From: JAGXQV01 sp964451375
GTDB taxonomy: Bacteria; Pseudomonadota; Gammaproteobacteria; Burkholderiales; Sulfuricellaceae
DNA: 64,000 nucleotides
Direction of reading: 5' to 3'
Assembly: GCA_964451375.1 (NCBI GenBank)
Contig: CAYVIN010000001.1
Span: 62,001 to 126,000 of the forward strand
The position numbers and the translations under genes are program-made. Shown here in pieces: positions 51,027 to 59,534 of this stretch (positions are counted from its first letter, which is position 1; every line of letters begins with the position of its first letter). The notes beneath the pieces were generated by a model. The model was given only the letters and a program-made list of their open reading frames with translations. It ran no database searches and was not told the DNA's origin.

Positions 51027-53609
51027 ATGGCCCATTTTCGTCTAAAAACCCTCGCTGCCGCGCTACTGACCCTGGGCGCCGAACAGGTGTGCGCCGACAA
51101 GATAACCATCAACGATGAAAGGTCGTACACGTTTTACGTCATCTCACCCGGACTGTCTTTTCCCAACGATACACTGGATATCACAAAATCCGGTTCGATC
51201 AAGTCGGATAACGATGGCATACAAATAACCCGCAGTGGCGTTCTGGGCGGTCTTTCCAACGCGGGGAACATTTCCGGCAAATACAAAGGGGTGACTATTG
51301 AGGATCGAAGCGCATTGAATGGCGGATTGTTCAATTCAGGAAGCATTTCATCAGGGCAATACGAAACGGGTATTGCCCTTACCGGGGGCAGTACGCTGTC
51401 TGGTGGTTTGGTCAATACCGGCAACATTTTTGGCGATGAGAATGGCCTGTCCATCACCGGGAGCACCTTGAGCGGCGGCATTACCAACAGTGGCGCGATC
51501 TCCACGACATTTTTGGCAGGCATTCGTATAGGCAAGGGCTTCTACGACGCCCGGAGTTACGTTAACGGCGACATCATCAACTCCGGGATCATCAAGTCAG
51601 GACGGTCGGAAGCCGGGATTGAACTTTACAACGGTCAGTTGACCGGCAATCTGGTCAACAAATCCGGCGGCGCGATTTCCGGCCAAAACGGCGTATTTCT
51701 CAACCTCGGCAGCACCATTAGCGGCGGCATCGAAAATACAGGCCGGATTGTCGGCGCCGATGCGGGGATTGCGGCAAAGGGCGCCGACCTGACCGGCGGC
51801 ATCGTCAACAACGGCAGCATCGAGGGCGGGGTCGCCGGCATTGCTCTTGAAGGTGCCCGGATTGGCGCCATCACCAATAACGGCACGATAAGCGGGGTCT
51901 CGGCTATTTCCACGACGACGTACAACTCGCTTATCGCCGGCGTCACCAACAACGGTACGATGACCGGCAAGCTGGAATTAGTCGTGTCAAACGGCTTCGT
52001 CAATAATGGCCGGATCACCCTTCCTTCTGGTAGCGGTACTTCCCATATCGGTGGCGACCTCACCCAGAATTCCGGCGGTTCGCTGTATGTCGGCGTTGCC
52101 AGTCCCACCAAGTATGCAAAACTGGTTGTCACCGGCAACGCCAATCTGGGCGGCAAGTTGTACGTAGCTCCCGATCCCGGCGTCAAGCTGGTATCCGGCA
52201 ACACTTTGAAGGACGTAATTATCTCCCCTGGTTTATCCGCCAAAGGACTGGATATCGACGACAGCCTGTTGGGCTTCAAGTTTGTCCCGGTGCTCACCAG
52301 TTATTCCCTGTCTCTGCGCTCAGCGTCCGCAGGCCTGACCAAGGCGCAGAATAACGATACCGCGCTGGCGTTGGAGGCTGTTTCCACCAACCTGACCACG
52401 GTTGCCGCTGCCGTCACCGGTCAAGCCCCGGCGCTAATGGGCACTGCCGGCGTCATCGACAATCTGCTCGCCAACCCGGCATTGCTGGGCATCGCCAATT
52501 CGGGCGGCGCGGTCGCTTTCAACCCGTGTACGCCCAATGCCGTCCAGGTCAACGCGCTGAGAGCGCCGTATTGCGCAGTGACCGACGCCTCCACCGAGGC
52601 CCAGGTTACCCAGACCGTCAAGCCGCTCGCCCCGCTTCTCCTCGGCAGCACCCAACTCGCGGCGACGGCGGTGCTCTCCGATATCAACCGAATCGTCGCG
52701 GCGCGCCAGGATTTTTATCGCGGCCTTCCTTCAGGCAACGACTTCCATAACGACCAGCAGGTCTGGGTAAAACCATTTGGTTCATTCGCCGACCAGAGCG
52801 ACCGAAAAGGCGTGTCCGGCTACGACGCCAAGAGCTGGGGTATCGCTTTCGGCGCTGATGGGGCCTTCAGCAAGGCCACCCGCCTGGGGCTGATGTTCGC
52901 CTATGCCAACAGCGACGTGAATGGCAATTGGGCCGAAACCGGCAACAACGCCAAAATCGACGTTTTCCATCTCCAGGGTTATGGCAGCCATTCGCTGAAT
53001 GAGGATATTGACCTCGGCTTCCAAGCTGGTTTTGGGCGTAACAACAACAAGGGCCGGCGGACGATCAACATCACCAATCCCGAAGTTCCCACGGAAAGCT
53101 ACTTCCAGGGAGCCGCCACTTCAGATTACCGCAGCCAGACGGCCACGGCGGGTGTGAACTTGGGGCGAACCTACCGGCTTTCCGGGCAAACCACCGTGGT
53201 TTCCTCGGTTCGGGCGGATTACCTGTGGATCAGGGATGACGAGTACAGCGAAAACGGCGCACGGGAACTTAGCCTCAACGTCAAAGGCCGGACAACCGAC
53301 GCACTCCTCGTTGGGCTGGACGGCAAACTGGCTCACGAAGTCAGCAAGGGAACCTTCCTGACGGCCAATCTGGGCCTGGGTTACGATCTCCTGAACAAAC
53401 AGGCGAGCGTTACCTCATCCTTCGTGGGCCTACCGGGCATGATGGCGACTACCCAAGGGCTGGAACAAAGTCCATGGCTGGTGCGGGCCGGCGTGGGATT
53501 GGCCGGAAAGCTGACCAACGGACTGGAGCTTTCGATCCATTACGACGCGGAATATCGCGCCGACTTTCTGAATCAGACAGCCTCAGCCAAGGCTCGCTGG
53601 ACATTCTGA
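51027..53609 (+). CDS. autotransporter (type V secretion), 860 aa
   Basis: An 860-residue type Va autotransporter. A signal peptide (MAHFRLKTLAAALLTLGAEQ, cleavage near VCA-DK) is followed by a passenger of about 350 residues built from short GSTLSGGLVNTGNI-type repeats, the pattern of a right-handed beta-helix. A hinge and the C-terminal beta-barrel follow (WVKPFGSFADQSDRKGVSGY, final strand ending ASAKARWTF with terminal Phe). The passenger is likely displayed on the outer membrane; no protease or adhesin motif is recognised. An AAGGA ribosome-binding site lies upstream. Confidence 0.9.
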   Translation: MAHFRLKTLAAALLTLGAEQVCADKITINDERSYTFYVISPGLSFPNDTLDITKSGSIKSDNDGIQITRSGVLGGLSNAGNISGKYKGVTIEDRSALNGGLFNSGSISSGQYETGIALTGGSTLSGGLVNTGNIFGDENGLSITGSTLSGGITNSGAISTTFLAGIRIGKGFYDARSYVNGDIINSGIIKSGRSEAGIELYNGQLTGNLVNKSGGAISGQNGVFLNLGSTISGGIENTGRIVGADAGIAAKGADLTGGIVNNGSIEGGVAGIALEGARIGAITNNGTISGVSAISTTTYNSLIAGVTNNGTMTGKLELVVSNGFVNNGRITLPSGSGTSHIGGDLTQNSGGSLYVGVASPTKYAKLVVTGNANLGGKLYVAPDPGVKLVSGNTLKDVIISPGLSAKGLDIDDSLLGFKFVPVLTSYSLSLRSASAGLTKAQNNDTALALEAVSTNLTTVAAAVTGQAPALMGTAGVIDNLLANPALLGIANSGGAVAFNPCTPNAVQVNALRAPYCAVTDASTEAQVTQTVKPLAPLLLGSTQLAATAVLSDINRIVAARQDFYRGLPSGNDFHNDQQVWVKPFGSFADQSDRKGVSGYDAKSWGIAFGADGAFSKATRLGLMFAYANSDVNGNWAETGNNAKIDVFHLQGYGSHSLNEDIDLGFQAGFGRNNNKGRRTINITNPEVPTESYFQGAATSDYRSQTATAGVNLGRTYRLSGQTTVVSSVRADYLWIRDDEYSENGARELSLNVKGRTTDALLVGLDGKLAHEVSKGTFLTANLGLGYDLLNKQASVTSSFVGLPGMMATTQGLEQSPWLVRAGVGLAGKLTNGLELSIHYDAEYRADFLNQTASAKARWTF

Positions 53610-53782
53610 TTCGTCTCTCGCTCCACCCCACGCTTTTGCACGAGTTTCACACTGAAAACCGGAGCATGTGGGTGGAGCAAATTCCCCGGTTGCTGAGAGC
53701 CTGTCCCGGCGGATTTGCCGAATATTTATCGCGCCACAATCCGCAGTTTACGGTGCGCGTTTTCTTTCCCCCAAAAAACTGC

Positions 53783-53821
53783 TTGACATGTTAAAACAAC
53801 ATAACTAATCTCTTGGTTATG
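53783..53821 (+). promoter_or_regulatory. promoter and ArsR-type operator of the regulator gene
   Basis: TTGACA (53783-53788), a 17-base spacer and TAATCT (53806-53811) form a promoter whose start point would be at or next to the ATG at 53819, so the mRNA may be nearly leaderless. The imperfect palindrome CATAAC...GTTATG (53800-53821) overlaps the -10 region and the start codon. Confidence 0.5.
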
Positions 53822-54130
53822 AAATCCGATTACAGCCAAACCATTCCCGACCAGTGGAAAGCCATGTCCAAGGCTTTCGCCGCTCTGGGCGACGAACACC
53901 GCCAGCGTATCCTGCTGCTGTTCGAACGCGGAGAGCGTCTCAATGTCGGGCAAATCGTCGCAGTTTCGACCTTGTCGCGCTCGGCGATTTCGCATCATTT
54001 GCGCATCCTGCGCGAGGCCAACGTATTACTTTCGGAAAAAGTCGGCAAGGAAGTGTATTTCTGGATCAATGCCGGTTTTGTCGCGGAAGCGATGCAGCGT
54101 GTTTTGGATTACATTCGCGAGAATTTGTGA
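53819..54130 (+). CDS. ArsR-family transcriptional regulator
   Basis: Start at 53819 (MKSDYSQTIPDQWKAMSKAF), 103 residues. It has the ArsR winged helix-turn-helix: FAALGDEHRQRILLLFERGE, then STLSRSAISHHLRILREANV as recognition helix and a short wing (KVGKEVYFWIN). Metal-site Cys residues are absent, so it is a non-metal member. The operator-like palindromes over its own start and before aas suggest that it represses itself and the downstream lipid gene. Confidence 0.9.
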   Translation: MKSDYSQTIPDQWKAMSKAFAALGDEHRQRILLLFERGERLNVGQIVAVSTLSRSAISHHLRILREANVLLSEKVGKEVYFWINAGFVAEAMQRVLDYIRENL

Positions 54131-54221
54131 TTGTTTCCCTACTCCCCCGGCGGGAGAAGGGCCGTGGATAAGGACGCCGCGAAATCGCATCCTTAATTCC
54201 CGGAGCAGCACCCATATTTTT

Positions 54222-54259
54222 TTGAATAAACGAAACCAAATAGCTAATCATTTAGATAT
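54222..54259 (+). promoter_or_regulatory. promoter and ArsR-type operator before aas
   Basis: TTGAAT (54222-54227), 17 bases, TAATCA (54245-54250), with the palindrome ATAGCTAATCATTTAGATAT (54240-54259) over the -10 region. The CTAATC half-site matches that in front of the arsR-type gene. Confidence 0.45.
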
Positions 54260-54276
54260 GAAAAAGGGGTAAGACG

Positions 54277-56424
54277 ATGAAAAACATGCTGCGCGGCATC
54301 TTTCGGCTGGTGTTGGGACTCCTGTTCCGGGTTCAGGTGCGCGGCGGTGACGCAGTGGCGCTTTCCGACTCGCGCCTGCTGATCATCGCCAACCACGAAT
54401 CCTTTCTCGACGGCATCCTGCTCGGGGTGTTCCTGCCCATTGAGCCGGTGTTCGTGGTGCATACCGGGGTGACGCGCTCGTGGGCTTTCCGCCAGGTTTT
54501 AAAGCTGGTCGATTACCTGGCGGTCGATCCCACCAGCCCGATGGCGATGAAGAAGGTCATCAAGCTGATCGAGTCGGGCCGCCCGGTGATGATCTTCCCG
54601 GAAGGGCGGATCACCGTCACCGGCAGCATGATGAAGGTCTACGACGGCCCAGCCTTCGTCGCCGCCAAGAGCGGCGCGACCATCCTGCCGGTACGCCTCG
54701 ACGGCCCGGCGCGCTCCTATTTCAGCCGTACTTCCGGGCATTACCCGCGCCGCCTGTTGCCGCGCGTGACGCTGTCGATCCTGCCCGCCACGCGCCTGCC
54801 CATGCCCGATGCGCCCAGCGCCAAGCTGCGCCGCCGTAAGGCCGGGGAAGCCATGCGCCGCCTGATGCAGAACATGATTTTCACCTCCCAGCCCAAGGAA
54901 ACGCTGTACGCCGGTTTCCTCGACGCGCTGGAAATCCACGGACGCAAACGCCGCGTCGTGGAGGACATGAAACAGATCGAATATTCCTACGGCGACCTCC
55001 TGAAAATGGCGCTGGCGCTGGGGAAGCTCACCACCAAAATCTCCCGCGAAGGGGAAAACGTCGGGGTGCTATTGCCCAACCTCGCCGCCACCGCCGCGCT
55101 GCTGATCGGCATGGGTGCGTTCCGCCGCATTCCCGCGATGCTCAACTACACCGCCGGGACGGAAGGCATGCAAAACGCCTGCACCGCCGCGTCGATCCAG
55201 ACCATGATCACCTCGCGCAAATTCATCGAAACCGCCAAGCTGGAAGCCCAGATGGCCGCGCTGCAAGGTGTTGCGCTGGTCTATCTGGAAGACCTGTCGA
55301 GCCGCTTCACGCTCGCCGACAAACTGTGGCTGGTTGGCTACGCACTGCGCTTCCCGCGCAGCGTGGCACTGCCCACCTCGCCCGATGAGCCGGCGGTGGT
55401 GCTGTTCACCTCGGGCTCGGAAGGCAAGCCGAAAGGCGTGGTGCTCTCGCACCGCGCGCTGCTCTCCAACATCGCCCAGATTCGTTCGGTAATCGACTTC
55501 TCCGTCGAAGACAAAATCCTCAACGCGCTGCCGATGTTCCATTCTTTTGGCCTGACCGCCGGCACCCTGCTGCCGCTGCTCTCCGGGGCGAATATCTTCC
55601 TCTACCCGACCCCGCTGCATTACCGCATCATTCCCGAACTCGCCTACGACCGGAATTGCTCGGTGCTGCTCGGCACCAGCACTTTCCTCGCCAATTACGC
55701 GCGCTTCGCCCATCCCTATGATTTCTACCGGCTGCGCTACGTCATCGCCGGGGCGGAAAAGCTTAATGAAAGCGTGCGTGCCACCTGGTTCGAGAAGTTC
55801 GGCGTACGCATCCTGGAAGGCTACGGCGCCACCGAAACCGCCCCGGTGCTGGCGGTCAACACCCCGATGGCGTATCGCACCGGCACGGTCGGCCAGCTCC
55901 TGCCCGGCATCGAAGCGCGCCTGGTACCGGTGCCGGGGATCGAGTCCGGCGGCATCCTCCACGTGCGTGGCCCCAACCTGATGAGCGGCTACCTGCGCTT
56001 CGAGCGCCCCGGCGTCATCGAAGCCCCGGCCTCCGACGAATGCGGCCCCGGCTGGTACAACACCGGCGACGTGGTGGAAATCGACGATGACGGCTTCGTC
56101 GCGATCAAGGGCCGCGTCAAACGCTTCGCCAAAGTGGCCGGTGAAATGGTCTCCCTCGAAGTCGTCGAAAAAATCGCCACCCTCGCCTCGCCCGCCGCCC
56201 AGCACGGCGCCAGCACCCAGCCCGACCCGCAACGCGGCGAAACCATCATCCTCTTCACCACCGATACGGAACTCACCCGCGAACGCCTCCAGGAATCGGC
56301 CAAAGCCCAAGGCTGGCCGGAACTTGCCGTGCCAAGGAAGATATTGCGCCTCGAATCGCTGCCGCTGCTGGGGACCGGGAAGGTGGATTATGTGAGTTTG
56401 AAGCGGCTGGCGGAGGAGGCGTGA
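54277..56424 (+). CDS. aas: acyl-ACP synthetase / lysophospholipid acyltransferase
   Basis: A 715-residue two-domain enzyme like E. coli Aas, which re-acylates 2-acyl-lysophosphatidylethanolamine using acyl-ACP. The N-terminal PlsC-type acyltransferase domain has the HxxxxD motif in NHESFLD and a FPEGRITVTGS block. The AMP-forming ligase domain has the ATP motif LFTSGSEGKPKGVVLSH, YGATETAP, and the YNTGDVVEIDDDGFVAIKGR hinge with the KVAGEMVS loop near the C-terminus. A GGGG ribosome-binding site lies upstream. Its usual partner lplT is 3.1 kb downstream, separated by toxin-antitoxin-like genes and an amidohydrolase. Confidence 0.92.
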   Translation: MKNMLRGIFRLVLGLLFRVQVRGGDAVALSDSRLLIIANHESFLDGILLGVFLPIEPVFVVHTGVTRSWAFRQVLKLVDYLAVDPTSPMAMKKVIKLIESGRPVMIFPEGRITVTGSMMKVYDGPAFVAAKSGATILPVRLDGPARSYFSRTSGHYPRRLLPRVTLSILPATRLPMPDAPSAKLRRRKAGEAMRRLMQNMIFTSQPKETLYAGFLDALEIHGRKRRVVEDMKQIEYSYGDLLKMALALGKLTTKISREGENVGVLLPNLAATAALLIGMGAFRRIPAMLNYTAGTEGMQNACTAASIQTMITSRKFIETAKLEAQMAALQGVALVYLEDLSSRFTLADKLWLVGYALRFPRSVALPTSPDEPAVVLFTSGSEGKPKGVVLSHRALLSNIAQIRSVIDFSVEDKILNALPMFHSFGLTAGTLLPLLSGANIFLYPTPLHYRIIPELAYDRNCSVLLGTSTFLANYARFAHPYDFYRLRYVIAGAEKLNESVRATWFEKFGVRILEGYGATETAPVLAVNTPMAYRTGTVGQLLPGIEARLVPVPGIESGGILHVRGPNLMSGYLRFERPGVIEAPASDECGPGWYNTGDVVEIDDDGFVAIKGRVKRFAKVAGEMVSLEVVEKIATLASPAAQHGASTQPDPQRGETIILFTTDTELTRERLQESAKAQGWPELAVPRKILRLESLPLLGTGKVDYVSLKRLAEEA

Positions 56425-56436
56425 GAATATTCGGCG

Positions 56437-56517
56437 GTAGGGTAGGCACCGTTTTTTGTGCCCACGCGGAATCCCGGTATAGGCACGGTGGGCACGATAA
56501 AGCAGTGCCCACCCTAC
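56437..56517. repeat. REP-like palindromic repeat
   Basis: An inverted repeat with arms GTAGGGTAGGCACC and GTGCCCACCCTAC around internal GTGCCCACGC and GTGGGCACG units. A second copy is at 59440-59513. Confidence 0.6.
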
Positions 56518-56530
56518 GAGACTGAGTCGT

Positions 56531-56726
56531 GGACGGAAATTCTACTTTGTCAGATTGGTGCGCTACGGTTTTAGCTCCCTCACCCAACGGGGGAGGGTTG
56601 GGGTGGGGGCGTTCAAAATCAATCGGTTGAATAGTTTGCTCGCCCCCATCCTGTCCTTCCCCCGTGTGGGGAAGGGACGTACTAACCCACTTGTCCTGAA
56701 ATCTGACAAAGTAGAAGTAACGTCCA
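56531..56726. mobile_element. MITE-like element with terminal inverted repeats
   Basis: A 196-base stretch whose ends form an inverted repeat. The inner 17 bases TTCTACTTTGTCAGATT (56540-56556) and AATCTGACAAAGTAGAA (56700-56716) match perfectly. Outer GGACG/CGTCC also pair after four mismatches. The interior is not coding and carries G-rich/C-rich tracts. No transposase is present, as expected for a MITE. It ends about 40 bases before the higA-like ATG. Confidence 0.55.
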
Positions 56727-56765
56727 TGATGTCGAAATCGTCGATTACCATTGAGGAGGTACACA

Positions 56766-57068
56766 ATGCGCGAAGTTCCCTATCCCAATCCCGGCGAAAT
56801 CCTGCTGGAAGAGTTTCTCAAGCCGCTGGCGATCACCCAGTACCGGCTTGCCAAGGAGATCGGCGTCCCGCAGCGGCGCATCGGCGAGATCGTGGCCGGC
56901 AAGGGGGCCATCACCGTGGATACCGGTCTCCGGCTGTCGCAGTTTTTCGGCGCCAGCGACGGTTTCTGGATCGGCCTTCAAACCGACTTCGACACCGCGC
57001 AAGTGCGCGACCAGATGGCGGACGTGCTGGCGCGGATACAGCGCTTTGAACCGGCGCATGCACCCTAA
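56766..57068 (+). CDS. HigA-type antitoxin without adjacent toxin, 100 aa
   Basis: Start at 56766 (ribosome-binding site GAGGAGGT), MREVPYPNPGEILLEEFLKP, 100 residues. It carries the HigA/VapI helix-turn-helix (ITQYRLAKEIGVPQRRIGEI, then GKGAITVDTGLRLSQFFGA, FWIGLQTDFD). A HigB toxin usually sits directly upstream in these pairs, but here the MITE-like element occupies that position. It may be an orphan antitoxin or have lost its toxin. Confidence 0.85.
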   Translation: MREVPYPNPGEILLEEFLKPLAITQYRLAKEIGVPQRRIGEIVAGKGAITVDTGLRLSQFFGASDGFWIGLQTDFDTAQVRDQMADVLARIQRFEPAHAP

Positions 57069-57109
57069 GCGCGTTTGGCAATGAAAAAAACGAACAGAGG
57101 ACACCGAAT

Positions 57110-57346
57110 ATGGCACTCGCGCTTCGCCAACAAGAGGTAGTCGATCAAAACCATGCCGTGCATCTACAAAACGACGAACTGGCGCCCGGCGCCAGGGTGG
57201 AAGTGATCGTACTTGTGGAAAATCTCGCCGCCCGCGCCAGCGAGTCAACCGCATCCTTTCTTGTCGGCGCGCAACGTCTGGCTATCGAAGCTCCGCCCGA
57301 TTTTTCGTTAGCTTTCGAGGAAAACTGCTACGGGGCTGACCGCTGA
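57110..57346 (+). CDS. small AbrB/antitoxin-like protein, 78 aa
   Basis: A 78-residue protein with an early beta hairpin region (LAPGARVEVIVLVENL) resembling the GxxVeVivl loop of small antitoxins of the DUF104 or AbrB type, followed by a helical C-terminus (FSLAFEENCYG). Position between higA and a PIN gene fits a toxin-antitoxin context. Family assignment is uncertain. Confidence 0.5.
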   Translation: MALALRQQEVVDQNHAVHLQNDELAPGARVEVIVLVENLAARASESTASFLVGAQRLAIEAPPDFSLAFEENCYGADR

Positions 57347-57432
57347 TGAAAGAGCCTGCTGGGGTGGCCCCGGCTTTTCGTGCCCACTGGGCTACCCGAT
57401 TTCACGATGCATAAACCACGCTAATTTGAATC

Positions 57433-57912
57433 ATGAAACCCGTTATCTATATCGAAACCTCCGTGATTTCCTACCTGACTGCGCGACCGAGCCGCGATGT
57501 GCTGACGGCTGCGCGGCAGACCTGGACGCGGGAATGGTGGGAGGTTGCCGGCGACCATTGGGCGCTGGCGATTTCCGAACTGGTGGTGGAAGAAGCGGCG
57601 CGCGGTGACCCGCTTGCGGCGGCCCAGCGGCTGGACGCGCTGCGCGGTTTGAATGTGTTGCGGGTCAGCGATGAAGCGCGGGTTTTCGCGCGCCAGTTGA
57701 TCGAGGTTGGCGCGTTGCCGCCCACCGAACCCGAAGATGCGCTGCATATCGCGCTGGCAACGGTGGTCGGCGCTCGCTATCTGGTGAGTTGGAACTTCGC
57801 CCACCTGGTGGGGCCGGATGCTAAAGTGAAATTGCTGGATGCGGTGCGCGGCTGCGGCAAAGCGCCCGCGTTCCTGACGACCCCTGAAGAATTGTTGGAG
57901 ATCATGACATGA
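57433..57912 (+). CDS. PIN-domain toxin-like protein, 159 aa
   Basis: A 159-residue PIN protein: YIETSVISYLTARPSRDVLT gives the first acidic residue, then EEAARGDPLAAA, EDALHIALA with the central Asp and a final SWNFAHLVGPDAK. This pattern is a PIN ribonuclease domain, as in VapC. The acidic set is kept. The stop overlaps the start of a 62-residue gene by 4 bases (ATGA), the arrangement of a toxin-antitoxin pair with the toxin first. Confidence 0.8.
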   Translation: MKPVIYIETSVISYLTARPSRDVLTAARQTWTREWWEVAGDHWALAISELVVEEAARGDPLAAAQRLDALRGLNVLRVSDEARVFARQLIEVGALPPTEPEDALHIALATVVGARYLVSWNFAHLVGPDAKVKLLDAVRGCGKAPAFLTTPEELLEIMT

Positions 57913-58097
57913 CCGAACTAACCACCCTAACCCCGCCGACTATACCAGTCCGTGCCCCCGACCCGATTTTGGCCGAGCTGTGGGAGGTCAAGCGCCAGCT
58001 GAATGCCGAAGCCGGATATGACGTCGATGTGCTGGCGCGCATGGCGCACGAGGCGGCGGAACGGTTCGAAGCCGAGCGCTCCCGGATTTCTCGCTAG
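57909..58097 (+). CDS. small partner protein of the PIN gene, 62 aa
   Basis: A 62-residue protein overlapping the PIN stop (ATGA). The helical pattern AELWEVKRQLNAEAGYDVDV and FEAERSRI matches the small proteins encoded with PIN toxins of this type, likely antitoxins. No DNA-binding motif is evident. Confidence 0.7.
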   Translation: MTELTTLTPPTIPVRAPDPILAELWEVKRQLNAEAGYDVDVLARMAHEAAERFEAERSRISR

Positions 58098-58117
58098 AAC
58101 CATGTGGACGGATACGC

Positions 58118-59431
58118 TTGCCGCCGAATGGGTTCCGGGCAACGCATGCTTCAAGATTTCCACGTAAATTCAGGCTTATTCCATTGACTGCTGCCAGCCT
58201 CTTCACCCGCCGCCGCTTCCTTCTAACCACTGCTGCCGCTTTTGCTACCTTGTTCGGCGGCGCAGCTTTAGCCGCCCGTCTCTCCAACCCCTGCAAAGCC
58301 GCCCTCCCACCCAACCTCGCCAACCACGAACTGGTGCGCGCCGCCTGGGAAGGGCTCGATGCCGCGCAGGTGTGGGATGCCCATACCCACCTGATCGGGG
58401 TGGGCGACGGCGGCACCGGCTGCTGGGCCAATCCGCGCATGGATAGCCTGCTCAACCCGGTGGATTACGTGCAGAAGCTGTTTTTCATGAACGCCGGGTG
58501 CGCCCATCGTGCGCCGCCGGGGCAGGTGGATGCGGCTTACGCGGCGCGGTTGCGCAACTTGGTCGAGGGGATGCAGCCGGGTTTCAGGATGCTGCTGTTT
58601 GCCTTCGACCGGTTCCACGGCGAGGACGGTTTGCCGGTGCGCGAGCGCAGCACCTTCTACACCCCCAACGACTACGCGGCGGCGCTGGCGAGGGAATACC
58701 CGGACAAGTTCGCCTGGGCCGCGTCCATCCATCCCTACCGCCGTGACGCGCTGGATGCGCTGGAAAGCGCCGTCCAGAGCGGCGCGCAGGCCATCAAATG
58801 GCTGCCGGCGGCGATGAATATCGACCCTTCTTCACCGCGTTGCGATACCTTTTACGAGGCGCTGACCAAACATAAGCTGCCGCTCATCACCCATGCCGGC
58901 GAGGAAAAGGCCGCGCGCGGCGACGACTTGCAGCACCTCGGCAACCCGCTGCTGCTGCGCCGCCCGCTGGAGCGCGGGGTGCGGGTGGTGGTGGCGCACT
59001 GCGCCTCGCTGGGCGAGGACCGCGACCTCGACCGGGGCAAAAACGGCCCGCTGACCGATTCGCTGAAACTCTTCACCCGCCTGATGGACGAGCCGCAATA
59101 CCGCGACACCCTCTACGCCGACATCTCCGCGCTGCCCCAGCTCAACCGCGCCGGGCATATCCGTGCGGTGCTGGAACGAAGCGACTGGCTCCCGCGCCTG
59201 TTGAACGGCTCCGACTACCCGCTGCCCGGCGTGATGCCGCTGTTTTCGACCGGGAAGCTCGCCCGCCTCAAGCTGCTCGACCCAGCCGCCGTCCCGGTGC
59301 TGGACGCCATCCGCGAACACAACCCGCTGCTTTACGATTTCGTGTTGAAGCGCCATTTGAACGCCGCCGGGAAACGCTTTCCGGCGAGCGTTTTTGAAAC
59401 GCGGCGGTTTTTCGAGAAGGTGACAGGATGA
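58118..59431 (+). CDS. Tat-exported amidohydrolase, up to 437 aa
   Basis: The protein has a twin-arginine-type signal (TRRRFLLTTAAAFATLFGGA). The longest frame is 437 residues; a TTG start just before the Tat segment (near 58181) is more likely and gives about 416 residues. The core is an amidohydrolase: VWDAHTHLIGVGDGG as metal site 1, LITHAGEEKA, VAHCASLGEDRD and LLNGSDYPLPG as the later His and Asp ligands. It is predicted to work in the periplasm on an unknown amide or ester. It is flanked by a PIN module and REP-like sequence. Confidence 0.75.
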   Translation: MPPNGFRATHASRFPRKFRLIPLTAASLFTRRRFLLTTAAAFATLFGGAALAARLSNPCKAALPPNLANHELVRAAWEGLDAAQVWDAHTHLIGVGDGGTGCWANPRMDSLLNPVDYVQKLFFMNAGCAHRAPPGQVDAAYAARLRNLVEGMQPGFRMLLFAFDRFHGEDGLPVRERSTFYTPNDYAAALAREYPDKFAWAASIHPYRRDALDALESAVQSGAQAIKWLPAAMNIDPSSPRCDTFYEALTKHKLPLITHAGEEKAARGDDLQHLGNPLLLRRPLERGVRVVVAHCASLGEDRDLDRGKNGPLTDSLKLFTRLMDEPQYRDTLYADISALPQLNRAGHIRAVLERSDWLPRLLNGSDYPLPGVMPLFSTGKLARLKLLDPAAVPVLDAIREHNPLLYDFVLKRHLNAAGKRFPASVFETRRFFEKVTG

Positions 59432-59439
59432 ACGAATGG

Positions 59440-59513
59440 GTAGGGTGGGCACGCTTTTGTGCCCACGCCGCTCCCGATTTGCCGCGTGGGCACACAAAAC
59501 GTGCCCACCCTAC
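59440..59513. repeat. REP-like palindromic repeat
   Basis: Arms GTAGGGTGGGCACGCTTTTG and CAAAACGTGCCCACCCTAC pair around a GTGCCCACGCC unit. Same family as 56437-56517. It lies between the amidohydrolase and lplT, and may act as a terminator. Confidence 0.65.
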
Positions 59514-59534
59514 AATTTTTGAAAGGGCTTTCCC

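Noticed and set aside
50762..51130. Minus-strand hydrophobic small protein upstream of the autotransporter
   Set aside because: It overlaps the autotransporter start, lacks a ribosome-binding site and its likely start codon sits in a poor context.
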